Counted from the stretch's first letter, positions 1 through 8,837 are shown. The stretch is DNA of 39,638 nucleotides from DAIOEK01 sp964600595 (GCA_964600595.1 CAZRKL010000007.1:1-39638), one strand, 5' to 3'. Notes: generated from the letters alone by a model not told the origin. Numbers and translations: made by a program.

Positions 1-897
1 CGATCAAAAAATATTGCCCATTACTCGGCAAATATCAATACATTAATAAATCCATTGGACACATCGACATTTTTTGAAAGCCTACCAATTTCATTTGAAG
101 GGCAATATGAGGGGTACGCTTATCTTGGAATTGGGATAATTCTTTTGTTCGTTTTTTCATTCATAATATCCCCCAGGAATATATATAAGCCACCAATTTT
201 CAAATATCTTCCAGTTTTGCTGCCCGTTTTTATTATGGCGATTTTTTCCACCGGCGGAAGCCTTACATTGGGAGATCTGATTATTTATAAAATCCCGCTT
301 CCTGATGCAATCCATAAAATCTTCTTAATATTCCGCAGCAACGGGCGCTTTATCTGGCCTGCCTATTATCTGATTGTGATTTTTATTCTATACCTGGCGT
401 CAAAAAGTCGGATTACCCGGTGGCTGATTGTCGGAGTGATTGCCTTGCAGTTCTGGGAAATTCAACCGTTGTTACAGCAAAAGGATTATATCCATCGCGA
501 TAATTATCAGTCCCCGCTGTCATCAGGTTTTTGGGATATTGCAGACGCTCACTATCAGCACATCTTTATCCTCCCTGAAGACGACATTCGAAATATTTAT
601 ATGCCGTTTGGTATTTATGCAATACAAAATGATATGACCATCAACTGGATGTACCTGGCAAGAATGGATTCGCGCGCTTTAAGGATATACTTCGACGATA
701 TCCGGGGAGAGGTGATTACAGGAAATCTGGATACGGATACTGTTTATATTTCTAACAATCAAAAGACCATTAATGCAATCCAAAGGAAATCACAACAAAG
801 TGTGGTCATCTGCAGAGAAAACGATTACTGGATAATTCTAAACGAACCAGAAATGGACCAGGTAATCAGGCAGAGCCTTCAATCCTGCTCCCCGTAA
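1..897 (+). CDS. Partial membrane protein, DUF6311-like C-terminal part
   Basis: The reading frame is open from base 1 to the TAA at 895-897, so this is the 3' part of a longer gene cut by the window edge; the TTG at 55 is not a convincing start. The visible 298 residues hold several hydrophobic segments in the first half (around residues 38-60, 65-82 and 110-150) and then a soluble tail of about 130 residues rich in aromatic and acidic residues. The combination of a GYAYLG segment and a FRSNGRFIWPAYY segment resembles the C-terminal part of DUF6311 / GT-C-like polytopic membrane proteins, recognised from memory rather than by search. A role in cell-surface glycan assembly is plausible but unproven. 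It converges on herA with about 20 bases between the stop codons and no clear terminator. Confidence 0.6.
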   Translation, partial: RSKNIAHYSANINTLINPLDTSTFFESLPISFEGQYEGYAYLGIGIILLFVFSFIISPRNIYKPPIFKYLPVLLPVFIMAIFSTGGSLTLGDLIIYKIPLPDAIHKIFLIFRSNGRFIWPAYYLIVIFILYLASKSRITRWLIVGVIALQFWEIQPLLQQKDYIHRDNYQSPLSSGFWDIADAHYQHIFILPEDDIRNIYMPFGIYAIQNDMTINWMYLARMDSRALRIYFDDIRGEVITGNLDTDTVYISNNQKTINAIQRKSQQSVVICRENDYWIILNEPEMDQVIRQSLQSCSP

Positions 898-916
898 AAC
901 TCCAACTTTTTGTCAT

Positions 917-2620
917 TTATAACCCGATCGATCTTGCCAGCTCATCCATACTTTTAGTTTTCGCGTCTTTTTTCCCGAGCAATTCCTGCCAGAAGGAATC
1001 ATCATACCTGCGTGAGCGGACCGGAATGGGCATGGGAACACCCCAGCCCAGCAGCAAGACCTCTTCTTTAGGTTGGAGGTGCGCCAGCATGCCACGCAAG
1101 GTTTCCTTGCCAGCAACACCCGCCAGCACCGCAGACAGATCGGCGTCATCTTCCAGCTTGCCGGAGATGCGTGTACCCAGCTGCGACATGACCTCATCGT
1201 AGATTTGTGAAGGACGCTGATCGACAATTAACAGGGTTACATAATACTTGCGCATTTCACGGGCGATTGTGCTGAAACTGGTTTGGTTCGCCATTTCACG
1301 GTTGAGTAGTTTGTGTGCCTCCTCCACCACGACCACGAGCGGACGAGGTTCCTTTTCGCCATGTCCGCGGTACTTGTTCGTTGTTTCCGCCCAACGTTCA
1401 CGGATTTTTCGGGTAATCAGGTTGGTCACCAGCAGGTAATCCAGATCACGTTCATACTCTCCAAATGAAAGTACAACATGCTGACCGGCTTCCAACGCCT
1501 GGATGATCTGATTCAGCCCATTCTGGGCGGGATTGGGAACGATGTAGGGCAGGTTGAACACCCGCTGCAGTTTGGCTCGCAATCCAACCGTTGCAGCGAC
1601 ATTGACACCATTCTCAAGAGCCCAACCTTCAGTGCTATCGGGTGATGGCACCTTCTTGCCGTTTTCATCTTCCTCTGTTCTGCCGTTTTCGAGCTGTTTG
1701 AATTCACCAAACCAATCGATCCCAAAAGATTGTTGCAGAGCTTCCAGCGTGGTGGGAGTGGTTTCTTTGAGATTCAACTCACGAGTCAGCAGCTCAATAT
1801 CTTCCGGTTTGATATCCTTCTCGTCAATTTCAAGGGAGAAATCAGGGGTCTGCCCGCGGATATCCGTTCGTGCACCCAACCCAACCAGGCGAACCTTGAC
1901 CGGGAATTTGCTGCGCAACCCCGGGACGCGCTGATGGGTGTCGGAGGCTATGTCGTCGACGCCGTATTCGTTATGCATATCAAACACCAGCACGGAGGCG
2001 TGATCATACTTCATCAAGCCAGCCAGAATAATACGGGTAAGAAAACTCTTTCCGGTGCCAGTCGAGCCAAAAATACCAGAAGAGCGTTGGACAAATTTAT
2101 CGAGATTGATGCACACCGGCAAACCCTGTTCGCGGGTGGATCCAACCCTGTAGTAACCAGGCTGGTCTTCTGAACCAAAAATCTCGGCGATATCTCCGGC
2201 ACTTGCCATCCGCACCTGGGTATGATGCGGGGGAATGGTCTTCACGGGGATGGGGTTGACACTGCCCGGTGGATGGCTCTCCAGCCATTCCGGGTATGCC
2301 GGATCTTCCAAATCCGGCCCGCGATCCATCATCAGGGTGGGCAGAATCTCAATATTTGTAAATAATGTCAACCCATGAAGCTGCTTTGCCAGATACTCAG
2401 GATAGCGCTGCTCGCTCTGCTCATCGGCAAAACGCGGATTGGTGCTGCCCAATGCCAGGTTGGTCACCAGACCGTAATATACCCAATCGCGGTTCTCCAT
2501 AACCACAAACGCGCCTTCCTGCACATCCTGCGAGGGGACGGTGAGGCGGGCAGATAAACTGGATTTGAGTTCTCCACCAACGACATAGCCAATTGCATCC
2601 GAAGGAACCTGATCTGTCAT
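917..2620 (-). CDS. herA: HerA-type hexameric DNA translocase ATPase
   Basis: 567 residues. HerA is a FtsK-HerA superfamily motor that forms hexamers and works with the NurA nuclease to resect DNA ends. An N-terminal HAS-barrel-like region (about 1-95, with GYVVGG and YYGLVTNL) is followed by the ATPase domain: Walker A GSTGTGKS at 185-192, Walker B VVVVEEAH at 429-436, a DQRPSQI sensor segment near 467-473 and a GTRI arginine-bearing segment near 482-485. The ATG overlaps the TGA of the upstream gene as ATGA, so translation is probably coupled. The gene is last in a nurA / HAS-barrel protein / herA operon. The family call is strong; whether it serves repair or phage defence cannot be told from the sequence. 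Confidence 0.9.
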   Translation of the reverse strand: MTDQVPSDAIGYVVGGELKSSLSARLTVPSQDVQEGAFVVMENRDWVYYGLVTNLALGSTNPRFADEQSEQRYPEYLAKQLHGLTLFTNIEILPTLMMDRGPDLEDPAYPEWLESHPPGSVNPIPVKTIPPHHTQVRMASAGDIAEIFGSEDQPGYYRVGSTREQGLPVCINLDKFVQRSSGIFGSTGTGKSFLTRIILAGLMKYDHASVLVFDMHNEYGVDDIASDTHQRVPGLRSKFPVKVRLVGLGARTDIRGQTPDFSLEIDEKDIKPEDIELLTRELNLKETTPTTLEALQQSFGIDWFGEFKQLENGRTEEDENGKKVPSPDSTEGWALENGVNVAATVGLRAKLQRVFNLPYIVPNPAQNGLNQIIQALEAGQHVVLSFGEYERDLDYLLVTNLITRKIRERWAETTNKYRGHGEKEPRPLVVVVEEAHKLLNREMANQTSFSTIAREMRKYYVTLLIVDQRPSQIYDEVMSQLGTRISGKLEDDADLSAVLAGVAGKETLRGMLAHLQPKEEVLLLGWGVPMPIPVRSRRYDDSFWQELLGKKDAKTKSMDELARSIGL

Positions 2621-3240
2621 GCCGACCTCCCTGAAGGAACCATTTCCAGATCTGCCAGGGCGCTCATCACCATCATGAGGGTTGGATAATCATCCCGCAG
2701 TAAAGTGATCAATTCTCGCGCGGCAGATTCAAGCCACGTGTTTACTCCTGCAGTGCCATGGAAGCTGACACCCTGCTGTAAGTGAGCCGCCAGCACCTCA
2801 GAGATGGCAATATCCTGCGCATGCAGAATATGCCTGAAGTAACCAAATCGGTTCTCTCCGGTAAAGCGGATGAATTCCTCAGGTGAACACAGGTAAATAC
2901 TGTCGAGTGATAACGCTGGTCTGGGAGGCAGAAGGTGGAACACTTTTCCGGCGCGGTCATAACCAACCGCCAGCACACTCATTTCTACAGGCATATTTCG
3001 GTTCATCCGGTTGTCAGCGATCACCTCGGGTGAAAGTTCGGCGGTTGTTACCAGTTGCCTGACCAGACCGTCATCCTCCACGCGGATATCGGTGATGATG
3101 CCGTAGATCTGGTAATCTGGTTCCAATGGAACCCGCACCAACGCGCCCAGAGATGGCGCATCCAGTTGCGACAGCCTGCAGCCGACCACAAATCCGGTTG
3201 CGGATGCCCGCATTAACCTGCCAATTTCAATCGGATTCAT
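2617..3240 (-). CDS. HAS-barrel-like protein between nurA and herA
   Basis: 207 residues with no nucleotide-binding motif. The N-terminus (about 10-60), with GFVVGC followed by an IYGIITDI strand, mirrors the GYVVGG and YYGLVTNL pattern at the start of the neighbouring HerA, so it looks like a free-standing HAS-barrel or a partial duplicate of the HerA N-terminus. The C-terminal half is mostly helical and unrecognised. A good ribosome site (AGGATGAGG) lies inside the end of nurA, 3 bases separate it from the nurA stop, and its own stop overlaps the herA start by 4 bases. The likely role is an accessory or adaptor of a HerA-NurA complex, inferred from context only. Confidence 0.65.
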   Translation of the reverse strand: MNPIEIGRLMRASATGFVVGCRLSQLDAPSLGALVRVPLEPDYQIYGIITDIRVEDDGLVRQLVTTAELSPEVIADNRMNRNMPVEMSVLAVGYDRAGKVFHLLPPRPALSLDSIYLCSPEEFIRFTGENRFGYFRHILHAQDIAISEVLAAHLQQGVSFHGTAGVNTWLESAARELITLLRDDYPTLMMVMSALADLEMVPSGRSA

Positions 3241-3243
3241 ACC

Positions 3244-4392
3244 TCATCCTTTCCTTCCTGACCCGTCTTTCATTCTCTGTTTTTCTGACATATCACCCAT
3301 GGGAATGTTCTCACTGCGCATACCAGCCGCAATCATTTCTTCCAGCCGAAGAGAATCTTCATAACGGATGACTGCTTCTTCATGCGCCCTGCCCAGTAGA
3401 TAAGGAAAATCCCATCCATTAATTCGGCATTGCTGAATAAGTGCGGCATGCAGGCGCTGGACAGAGGCATCATCCTCTGCCACCCAGGCTGGGATCTCCA
3501 CCCGGGCAATTTTTGGCGCACCCTGGCGGCTGGCATTGTAATAGAAGAAATTTACAGCCAACTCACGGGCTGCTTTATGGCTCTGGGAAGATTGAATACC
3601 AAACACCGCTGAACGGCTGTAAGGCTGTGACAGAATACGGCTGAAGAGGATCCTGTCAGACAATATACTGAGTCCATCTCCATCAGAAGGATTTGCACCA
3701 AGCAGATCCAGCATGGCAGAAACCAGCCTGCTGCCGGGTTTATCGACATATCCAGCAGGTATAGCTCCAAATGTTTGAAATTTCGCCAGGACAGTCATAT
3801 ATTCGCGGAACATCTCTTCATATTCCCGGTCAGCTCCAGGCTCACGGAAGAGTTCCAAACCTCCATCGGTAATAGAGATTACCGGGGAAGGCAGCTTCTC
3901 AGCCAGCTCTGCCAGCAGTTTCCGTTCATGCAAGTCTCGGATGAGCGCGATTTTTCCTTCAGATAAACCAAAGATCGCATCCGTCATATCAGGGAAGTTC
4001 AACAACGTGCTGCGCAAGGTGATATTGGGCGCGACACCACTCCCAGGGATCATACTGATGGCGGCGATATTAATGGCTCCAAATTCCACCTGGCGGTGGC
4101 GGGAGGGAACCACCTGCGATCCGTCTGCTGCAATAATGGGAAAATCAACTGTCAATTCGGGCGCTAAAATCATCTCACTCAGTGGAAAACTGAGGGGGAC
4201 AGCACAGCGGATATTTGGATTTGTCTTCGCGGCATTTTGTATTTTCGCAATTATCTCTTGTTTTGTCATCCCTGGGTCATTCAGCCTGGCTTCAGCCCGC
4301 AATAGCAGATCATCCAGTTTTTCCATCTGCAAGCGGGTGGTGCTGCAAAAATCCTTTATTTGCTGTTTGATCTCAAGGTAATTGATGGGCAT
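3244..4392 (-). CDS. nurA: NurA-family 5'-3' nuclease
   Basis: 382 residues. NurA is an RNase-H-like-fold nuclease that is driven by HerA during DNA end processing. The NurA signature is visible: an acidic strand ending AADGS (88-92), a SITDGG strand with Asp176, and a later AGYVDKPGSR segment with Asp217, matching the expected metal-binding acidic residues. An N-terminal helical region (1-60) precedes the domain. The ATG has a GAGGAAAT ribosome site. It is the first gene of the minus-strand operon with the HAS-barrel protein and herA. The 119-base gap to the next gene, on the other strand, must hold its promoter. Confidence 0.85.
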   Translation of the reverse strand: MPINYLEIKQQIKDFCSTTRLQMEKLDDLLLRAEARLNDPGMTKQEIIAKIQNAAKTNPNIRCAVPLSFPLSEMILAPELTVDFPIIAADGSQVVPSRHRQVEFGAINIAAISMIPGSGVAPNITLRSTLLNFPDMTDAIFGLSEGKIALIRDLHERKLLAELAEKLPSPVISITDGGLELFREPGADREYEEMFREYMTVLAKFQTFGAIPAGYVDKPGSRLVSAMLDLLGANPSDGDGLSILSDRILFSRILSQPYSRSAVFGIQSSQSHKAARELAVNFFYYNASRQGAPKIARVEIPAWVAEDDASVQRLHAALIQQCRINGWDFPYLLGRAHEEAVIRYEDSLRLEEMIAAGMRSENIPMGDMSEKQRMKDGSGRKG

Positions 4393-4511
4393 ATTTCCTC
4401 AACAGATGATTTCCCTGTCTATTAATGAATTTTACAGGAACTTGTACGAAATCTGGAACTTTTATTGCAATTTAGCGTCTTGAGTGCAAGAATAAATATC
4501 AGGAGGACTGA

Positions 4512-5234
4512 ATGAAAGTCAAATATTTCTTATTAATTGCAGTCGCGCTTCTCAGCGTTTTTAGTTTGAGCGCTTTCGTGAACCCCGGCGGCGCAGGCGC
4601 GGATGATTCTCCGCGCACCATCTCGGTTACAGGTAATGGAAAAGCTTACCTGAAGCCAGATATGGCAACCATCAACATTGGTGTTCATTCCGAAAATGAA
4701 AATGTTGCGCAGGCACTATCCGATAACACCTCTGCTTCTCAGGCGGTTGCAGATGCCCTTGCTGGCTTCGGAGTTGACCCCAAGGATATTCAGACGACAA
4801 ATTTCTCTGTATATCCCAACCAGCAATACGGTCCGATGGGCGAAATGTTAGGGATCAAGTACATGGTGGATAACACCGTCCTGATCACAGTCCGCGAACT
4901 CGACAAGCTGGGTGAAATTCTCAGCGCTGTTGTGAGTAAAGGTGCCAACAGTATTTACGGGATTACATTCGATGTGGCAGATCGCTCAGCCGCATTAACT
5001 GAAGCCCGAAACGCTGCTGTAACAGACGCCCGAAAACAGGCTGACGCATTGGCTGCCGCTGCAGGCGTAAAGGTCGGACAGGTGATGAACCTGAGCGTGA
5101 GCAGCTATTCTCAGCCAGTGCCCATGTACAATGGTTACGGTATGGGTGGTGGCATGGATATGGCCGCTCCTCCAATTGCAGGTGGACAACTCGTCGTAAG
5201 CGTGGATGCCTACGTAACTTACGAGATGAAATAA
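4512..5234 (+). CDS. Exported SIMPL-domain (DUF541) protein
   Basis: 240 residues. A signal peptide (about 1-29, KVKY then a hydrophobic core) precedes a SIMPL/DUF541 domain that begins with PRTISVTGNGKAYLKPD and carries the usual repeated pattern of a conserved asparagine-rich helix, a DIQTTNFSVYP strand and an AR-A-TDARKQADALA helix near 160-175. SIMPL proteins are periplasmic or surface proteins of poorly known function; a BP26 relative forms a channel-like oligomer. The ATG sits behind a perfect AGGAGG. A closely similar copy follows 28 bases downstream, so the pair is a tandem duplication. No cysteine lipobox is present here, unlike in the second copy. Confidence 0.85.
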   Translation: MKVKYFLLIAVALLSVFSLSAFVNPGGAGADDSPRTISVTGNGKAYLKPDMATINIGVHSENENVAQALSDNTSASQAVADALAGFGVDPKDIQTTNFSVYPNQQYGPMGEMLGIKYMVDNTVLITVRELDKLGEILSAVVSKGANSIYGITFDVADRSAALTEARNAAVTDARKQADALAAAAGVKVGQVMNLSVSSYSQPVPMYNGYGMGGGMDMAAPPIAGGQLVVSVDAYVTYEMK

Positions 5235-5262
5235 GCTGAACAGGCAAAGAAACGAGGCAACC

Positions 5263-6003
5263 ATGAAAAAGACAATTTTTGTAATTCTCAGCGTGCTGGT
5301 TATCGGAGGTTTACTAACCGGATGCGGTATCCTCCCGGGCACCTCACCCAGCACCAGTGGAAAAGGTAACAACGAAGCTCCAATCCGCACCATTTCGGTG
5401 ACCGGCAGTGGTCAGGCAACCATCATCCCAGATATTGCCTACATTACCATCGGTGTACATACTGAAGGCGCCAATGTCGCAGAAGCCCTAACCAGCAACA
5501 CACAACAGTCCAATAATGTATCTGAAGGATTGACTGCGCTGGGTGTGGATCAAAAGGATATCCAGACTACAGCATTCAACATCTACCCGCAACAGCAATA
5601 TGGTCCGATGGGAGAGATGCTGGACATCAAATACATGGTCGATAATTCGGTATATGTGACCGTCAGAGATTTATCAAAAATGGGCGAAATACTGGATACG
5701 GTAGTCCGTTCAGGCGCGAATAATATCAATGGCATTCAGTTCGACGCATCAGACCGATCTAAAGCAATTGATGAAGCGCGCAACAAAGCGGTGGAAAATG
5801 CCAAAGCACAGGCTGAAGAACTTTCAGCAGCCGCAGGCGCAAAGCTCGGACAGGTACACTCATTGAGTGTCAGCAGCTACTCTAATCCGATGCAGCCTGT
5901 TGGAATGAAGAGCGAAGCATCATTCTCCGCAGGTACCGTACCTGTTTCTGCAGGACAAATGCTGATCACGGTTGAAGTGTACGCAACATATCAATTGGAT
6001 TAG
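5263..6003 (+). CDS. SIMPL-domain (DUF541) lipoprotein
   Basis: 246 residues, paralogous to the gene just upstream over the whole mature length (shared IRTISVTGSG, DIQTT, QQYGPMGEMLDIKYMVDN and LGQVHSLSVSSYS segments). It differs at the N-terminus: the signal ends in a lipobox LLTGC (about 20-24), so this copy is predicted to be lipid-anchored while its neighbour is released. The probable ribosome site is a short GAGG ahead of the ATG. It is the last gene of the pair and is followed by a strong hairpin terminator. The function is unknown beyond the family. Confidence 0.85.
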   Translation: MKKTIFVILSVLVIGGLLTGCGILPGTSPSTSGKGNNEAPIRTISVTGSGQATIIPDIAYITIGVHTEGANVAEALTSNTQQSNNVSEGLTALGVDQKDIQTTAFNIYPQQQYGPMGEMLDIKYMVDNSVYVTVRDLSKMGEILDTVVRSGANNINGIQFDASDRSKAIDEARNKAVENAKAQAEELSAAAGAKLGQVHSLSVSSYSNPMQPVGMKSEASFSAGTVPVSAGQMLITVEVYATYQLD

Positions 6004-6019
6004 CTGACTTCAAACAATG

Positions 6020-6054
6020 AATGACCCTTCCGTACATACGGAAGGGTCATTTTG
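6020..6054. terminator. Bidirectional intrinsic terminator
   Basis: A perfect 14-bp stem (6021-6034 with 6037-6050) has a 2-base apparent loop and is followed by TTTT on the plus strand. It separates the SIMPL pair (plus) from the ABC ATPase gene (minus), whose stop codon lies 4 bases from the stem, so it can serve both. Confidence 0.85.
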
Positions 6055-6834
6055 TTATATTTCGCCAATGGCTCCGCGAATGGTTCGCGCCAGGTCTCCA
6101 AACTCACAAGAGTAGCGCATATCATCCACGCGGGGACGTGGAAAATCAATGGGGATATCAAGGCATAAAGTACCCGGACGGGAGGTAAGCACCAACGCCC
6201 GGTCTGCCAGGAAGATGGCTTCATTGATGGAGTGGGTGACCATCAGCACGGTTTTTTTTCGTGCCTGCCAGATACGCAACAATTCAGAGCCCATCCTCTC
6301 GCGGGTCAGCGCGTCCAACGCGCCAAACGGTTCGTCGAGTAATAAGAGGTCGGGGTCATGAATCAACGCACGGGCGATTGCCACGCGCTGCGCCATTCCA
6401 CCCGACAGTTCACCCGGAAAGTTATGTTCAAAGCCCTGCAAGCCAACCAGATCGATTAAATCCATAGCCCTGCGGATACTGTCTGTCTGAAGTGGTTCTC
6501 CCAGCTCGAGGGGCAGGGTAATGTTCTGCAGGACTGTCCGCCAGGGCATAAGATTCGCCTGCTGGAAGACAATGCCAATTTTTGGAGGTAATCCATCTCC
6601 ATGAAAGAACTTAACATCGCCCTTCGTGGGTTGAATTAATCCAGACAGAACCCGTAAAAGTGTACTCTTCCCACTGCCAGAGGGTCCCAGTACACACAAG
6701 AATTCCTGCGGGCATAAGTCAAAACTGACATTACGCAGCGCTTTTAGACCGCCATTTCCATTCGGGAAGGTAACGCTCAGATCACGGACCTGGAGCAGGC
6801 ATTCAGATGCACCAGAATCAGGTGTCATCACCAT
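6055..6834 (-). CDS. ABC transporter ATPase, predicted flavin importer
   Basis: The frame opens further upstream, but the ATG at 6834 gives 259 residues, the normal size, and has an AGGTGA ribosome site; longer versions would start inside the preceding gene. The motifs of a SsuB/TauB/ThiZ-type importer ATPase are complete: Walker A GPSGSGKST, a Q-loop in FQQANLMPW, signature LSGGMAQR, Walker B LLLLDEPFGALD and the switch histidine in VTHS. It energises the permease encoded two genes upstream in the same operon. Because the operon begins with an FMN riboswitch, the substrate is predicted to be riboflavin or a precursor. The original RibXY-type clusters are often described without a dedicated ATPase gene, so its presence here is informative. 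Confidence 0.85.
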   Translation of the reverse strand: MVMTPDSGASECLLQVRDLSVTFPNGNGGLKALRNVSFDLCPQEFLCVLGPSGSGKSTLLRVLSGLIQPTKGDVKFFHGDGLPPKIGIVFQQANLMPWRTVLQNITLPLELGEPLQTDSIRRAMDLIDLVGLQGFEHNFPGELSGGMAQRVAIARALIHDPDLLLLDEPFGALDALTRERMGSELLRIWQARKKTVLMVTHSINEAIFLADRALVLTSRPGTLCLDIPIDFPRPRVDDMRYSCEFGDLARTIRGAIGEI

Positions 6835-6850
6835 AGTCTCACCTGATCTT

Positions 6851-7843
6851 TCAGGGGATAAATTCATTCGAGTAAGCTCTTTCAAGGTCGAGTTCTTCCT
6901 GGATGAGACCAATTTTCAGCAAGACTTCCTGCATATTTACCCATGCCTCCGGTTGTGAAAAGCCTAATTTCTCACCCTGCCAAAGTTTGATGGATTCAGT
7001 CAGTACAGCTTTTTGTGTAGTTTCATCTGCGTTATCCAGGTTTTCAACATACTTTTTACAAATTTCATAGGCACCATCCGGGTCGGCAATGGCATCTTGA
7101 ATGCCTTTTAGCAGTGCATTCACAACCCCTCTTACCAATTCCGGTTCTTCTATTAGCATCTTTTCGCTGGTGATCAATCCATTGGAAACTAGAGTTAGAT
7201 AATCGGAGACTAGCAAGACATCTACATCATATCCCTGCGCCTTCAATTGGACTGGCTCATTAGCGACATATACCACCACGGCATCTTCTCTGCCGGTAAC
7301 CAGACTTTCGACCTGATTGAAACCGATGGTGTCGATCTGCACATCAGCATCTTTCAGGTCACCCGCAGCCAGCAAAGCTTCCATACCTACATAGCTGGCT
7401 CCAGAGAGAACCGGTGTACCGATACGCTTCCCGCGCAGGTCTTCTGGCTTCGCTATACCTGCGCTTTTCAGAGAAGCGATCCCAACCGGATATTTCTGAT
7501 ACCAGGCTAACACATTTACCACCGGCAGCTGCTGAGCCCTGCCCAAAAGAACCTGTTCCCCTGAAACCAAGGCAAATTCCAATTTGCCTGCCCCCACCAG
7601 AGCCAGCGCATCCGTTTCGAAACTGTAATCGATTTTTACATTTACGCCGGCATCCTTAAAGTAACCCTTTTCCATCGCAACATACAGGGGCGCGAACTGA
7701 ACATTGGGGATATACCCCACAGGGAGGGAAATTTCGCGCAGGGATGCTTCTGTTGCCTTCTCCGGACCATTGGAAGCACACGCCCCAAAAAGCAGGGTGA
7801 AAATTATTAATGCAAGCAGTAGCGAAATAGATCTCTTCTTCAT
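6851..7843 (-). CDS. ribY: NMT1/THI5-like substrate-binding lipoprotein (RibY-like)
   Basis: 330 residues from the ATG at 7843, chosen because it gives a compact lipoprotein signal (MKKR, hydrophobic core, FGAC lipobox); an ATG 12 bases upstream overlaps its own ribosome site. The mature part is an NMT1/THI5-type binding protein: an early VGYIPNVQFAPLYVAMEKGYF segment, DLRGKRIG near the middle, and periplasmic-binding two-lobe architecture. This fold is used for pyrimidine, sulfonate, nitrate and riboflavin ligands, so the ligand comes from context: the FMN riboswitch at the operon head points to riboflavin. The gene name is therefore an inference. It follows the permease gene by about 20 bases. 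Confidence 0.75.
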   Translation of the reverse strand: MKKRSISLLLALIIFTLLFGACASNGPEKATEASLREISLPVGYIPNVQFAPLYVAMEKGYFKDAGVNVKIDYSFETDALALVGAGKLEFALVSGEQVLLGRAQQLPVVNVLAWYQKYPVGIASLKSAGIAKPEDLRGKRIGTPVLSGASYVGMEALLAAGDLKDADVQIDTIGFNQVESLVTGREDAVVVYVANEPVQLKAQGYDVDVLLVSDYLTLVSNGLITSEKMLIEEPELVRGVVNALLKGIQDAIADPDGAYEICKKYVENLDNADETTQKAVLTESIKLWQGEKLGFSQPEAWVNMQEVLLKIGLIQEELDLERAYSNEFIP

Positions 7844-7865
7844 GAATGTTGTCATCCTTTTCTGT

Positions 7866-8645
7866 CTAGGTCTGCTTCGTGGCGTATTTCTGCCAGCGCA
7901 GTAGACGTTTTTCAGCGAGAATTACCAACCCATACAGAATCAACGCCATCATAATCAGGGTGAAGATGGCTGCAAATACCAGCGCGGTGTCGTACTGACC
8001 ACGCCCGACATTGATGAGGAAACCCAAACCGCGGTCTGAACCAACAAATTCACCCACCACCGCTCCAATAACAGAAAGCGTGGCGCCAATCCGCAACCCG
8101 CCCAGGAACACTGGCAAAGCAGCTGGAATTTCTAGTTTTCTGAGAATTTCTGAGCGGGTCGCGCGCAGACTGCGCATGAGATCGCGCAGATTATCCGGCA
8201 CGGCACGCAATCCAACGATTGTATTCACCAATACAGGAAAGAAGACGATCAATGAACAGATGAGAATTTTCGAAAAAAGCCCCGGTCCGAACCAGATGAT
8301 GAGTAGCGGAGCAATGGCTACCAGAGGCACCGCCTGGCTGGCTACCAGGTAAGGGGACAGGAATCTTTCGGCGGCTGGAGATTTTGCCAGCAGATATCCG
8401 GTGATTGTTGCCAGGGTGGATCCGATCAGTAAACCGGCAATCACTTCTGCCAGGGTTATCAGGCTGTGCCGAATCAAGGCGCCATCCGCAACAGCCCTTC
8501 CAAAGCGAACAGCCACTTCCAGAGGACCGGGCAAAATGAACGCGGGAAATCTCCAGATCCAGACCGTCACCTGCCAGATAACAATGGCTGCGATAAGCGA
8601 AAGCAGGAGAAACAGGATTCTATGACGGTTGAGTATTTTAAACAT
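7866..8645 (-). CDS. ribX: ABC transporter permease (RibX-like)
   Basis: 259 residues with about six membrane segments and the inner-membrane component loop (LRDLMRSLRATRSEILRKLEIPAALP) that docks on the ATPase, typical of SsuC/TauC/ThiX permeases. It is the first gene after the FMN riboswitch. The start codon lies just 3 bases from a CGGGGC segment that can be paired by the riboswitch expression platform, which makes FMN control of its translation or transcription likely. With the two following genes it forms a full importer. Riboflavin uptake is inferred from the riboswitch and from known ribXY clusters. Confidence 0.78.
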   Translation of the reverse strand: MFKILNRHRILFLLLSLIAAIVIWQVTVWIWRFPAFILPGPLEVAVRFGRAVADGALIRHSLITLAEVIAGLLIGSTLATITGYLLAKSPAAERFLSPYLVASQAVPLVAIAPLLIIWFGPGLFSKILICSLIVFFPVLVNTIVGLRAVPDNLRDLMRSLRATRSEILRKLEIPAALPVFLGGLRIGATLSVIGAVVGEFVGSDRGLGFLINVGRGQYDTALVFAAIFTLIMMALILYGLVILAEKRLLRWQKYATKQT

Positions 8646-8676
8646 AAAGCCCCGCGCTTAATTACTTCGGGGCAGG
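8643..8676 (-). promoter_or_regulatory. Riboswitch expression platform over the ribX start
   Basis: Read on the minus strand, a CCTGCCCCGAAG element (8676-8665) can pair in two ways. It is perfectly complementary over 12 bases to CTTCGGGGCAGG at the 5' end of the aptamer (8836-8825), or its GCCCCG part (8673-8668 region) can pair with CGGGGC (8654-8649), which abuts the ATG at 8645. FMN binding would occupy the aptamer strand and free the element to mask the ribosome site, switching the gene off. The logic matches the known ribD antiterminator design; a short T-run after the hairpin leaves weak termination possible as well. Confidence 0.7.
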
Positions 8677-8714
8677 TTGTAAGCGGAACACACCCATCCC
8701 AGTTCCTGCTTACG

Positions 8715-8837
8715 CCTTCTTCTATCCGGACTGTTACCGTCGGCTCCGGAGTTACACCGGATCATGTTCTCTCGAACTCGTGGGCTTTACCACCGATCGG
8801 GAATTGAATGGAAACCATTCTCACCCTGCCCCGAAGG
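8715..8837 (-). promoter_or_regulatory. FMN riboswitch aptamer (RFN element)
   Basis: On the minus strand the RFN hallmarks occur in order: CTTCGGGGCAGGGTGA, AATTCCCGATCGGTGGT, AAGCCCACGAG, GATCCGGTGTAACTCCGG, AGCCGACGGTAACAGTCCGG and GATAGAAGAAGG. P1 is closed by CCTTC at 8837-8833 and GAAGG at 8719-8715. The order and conserved loops exclude a TPP or other riboswitch. It lies about 70 bases upstream of the ribX-like start. Confidence 0.95.

Noticed and set aside
1554..2173. Two plus-strand frames of 126 and 147 residues inside herA
   Set aside because: They are antisense to the conserved ATPase domain and overlap each other.
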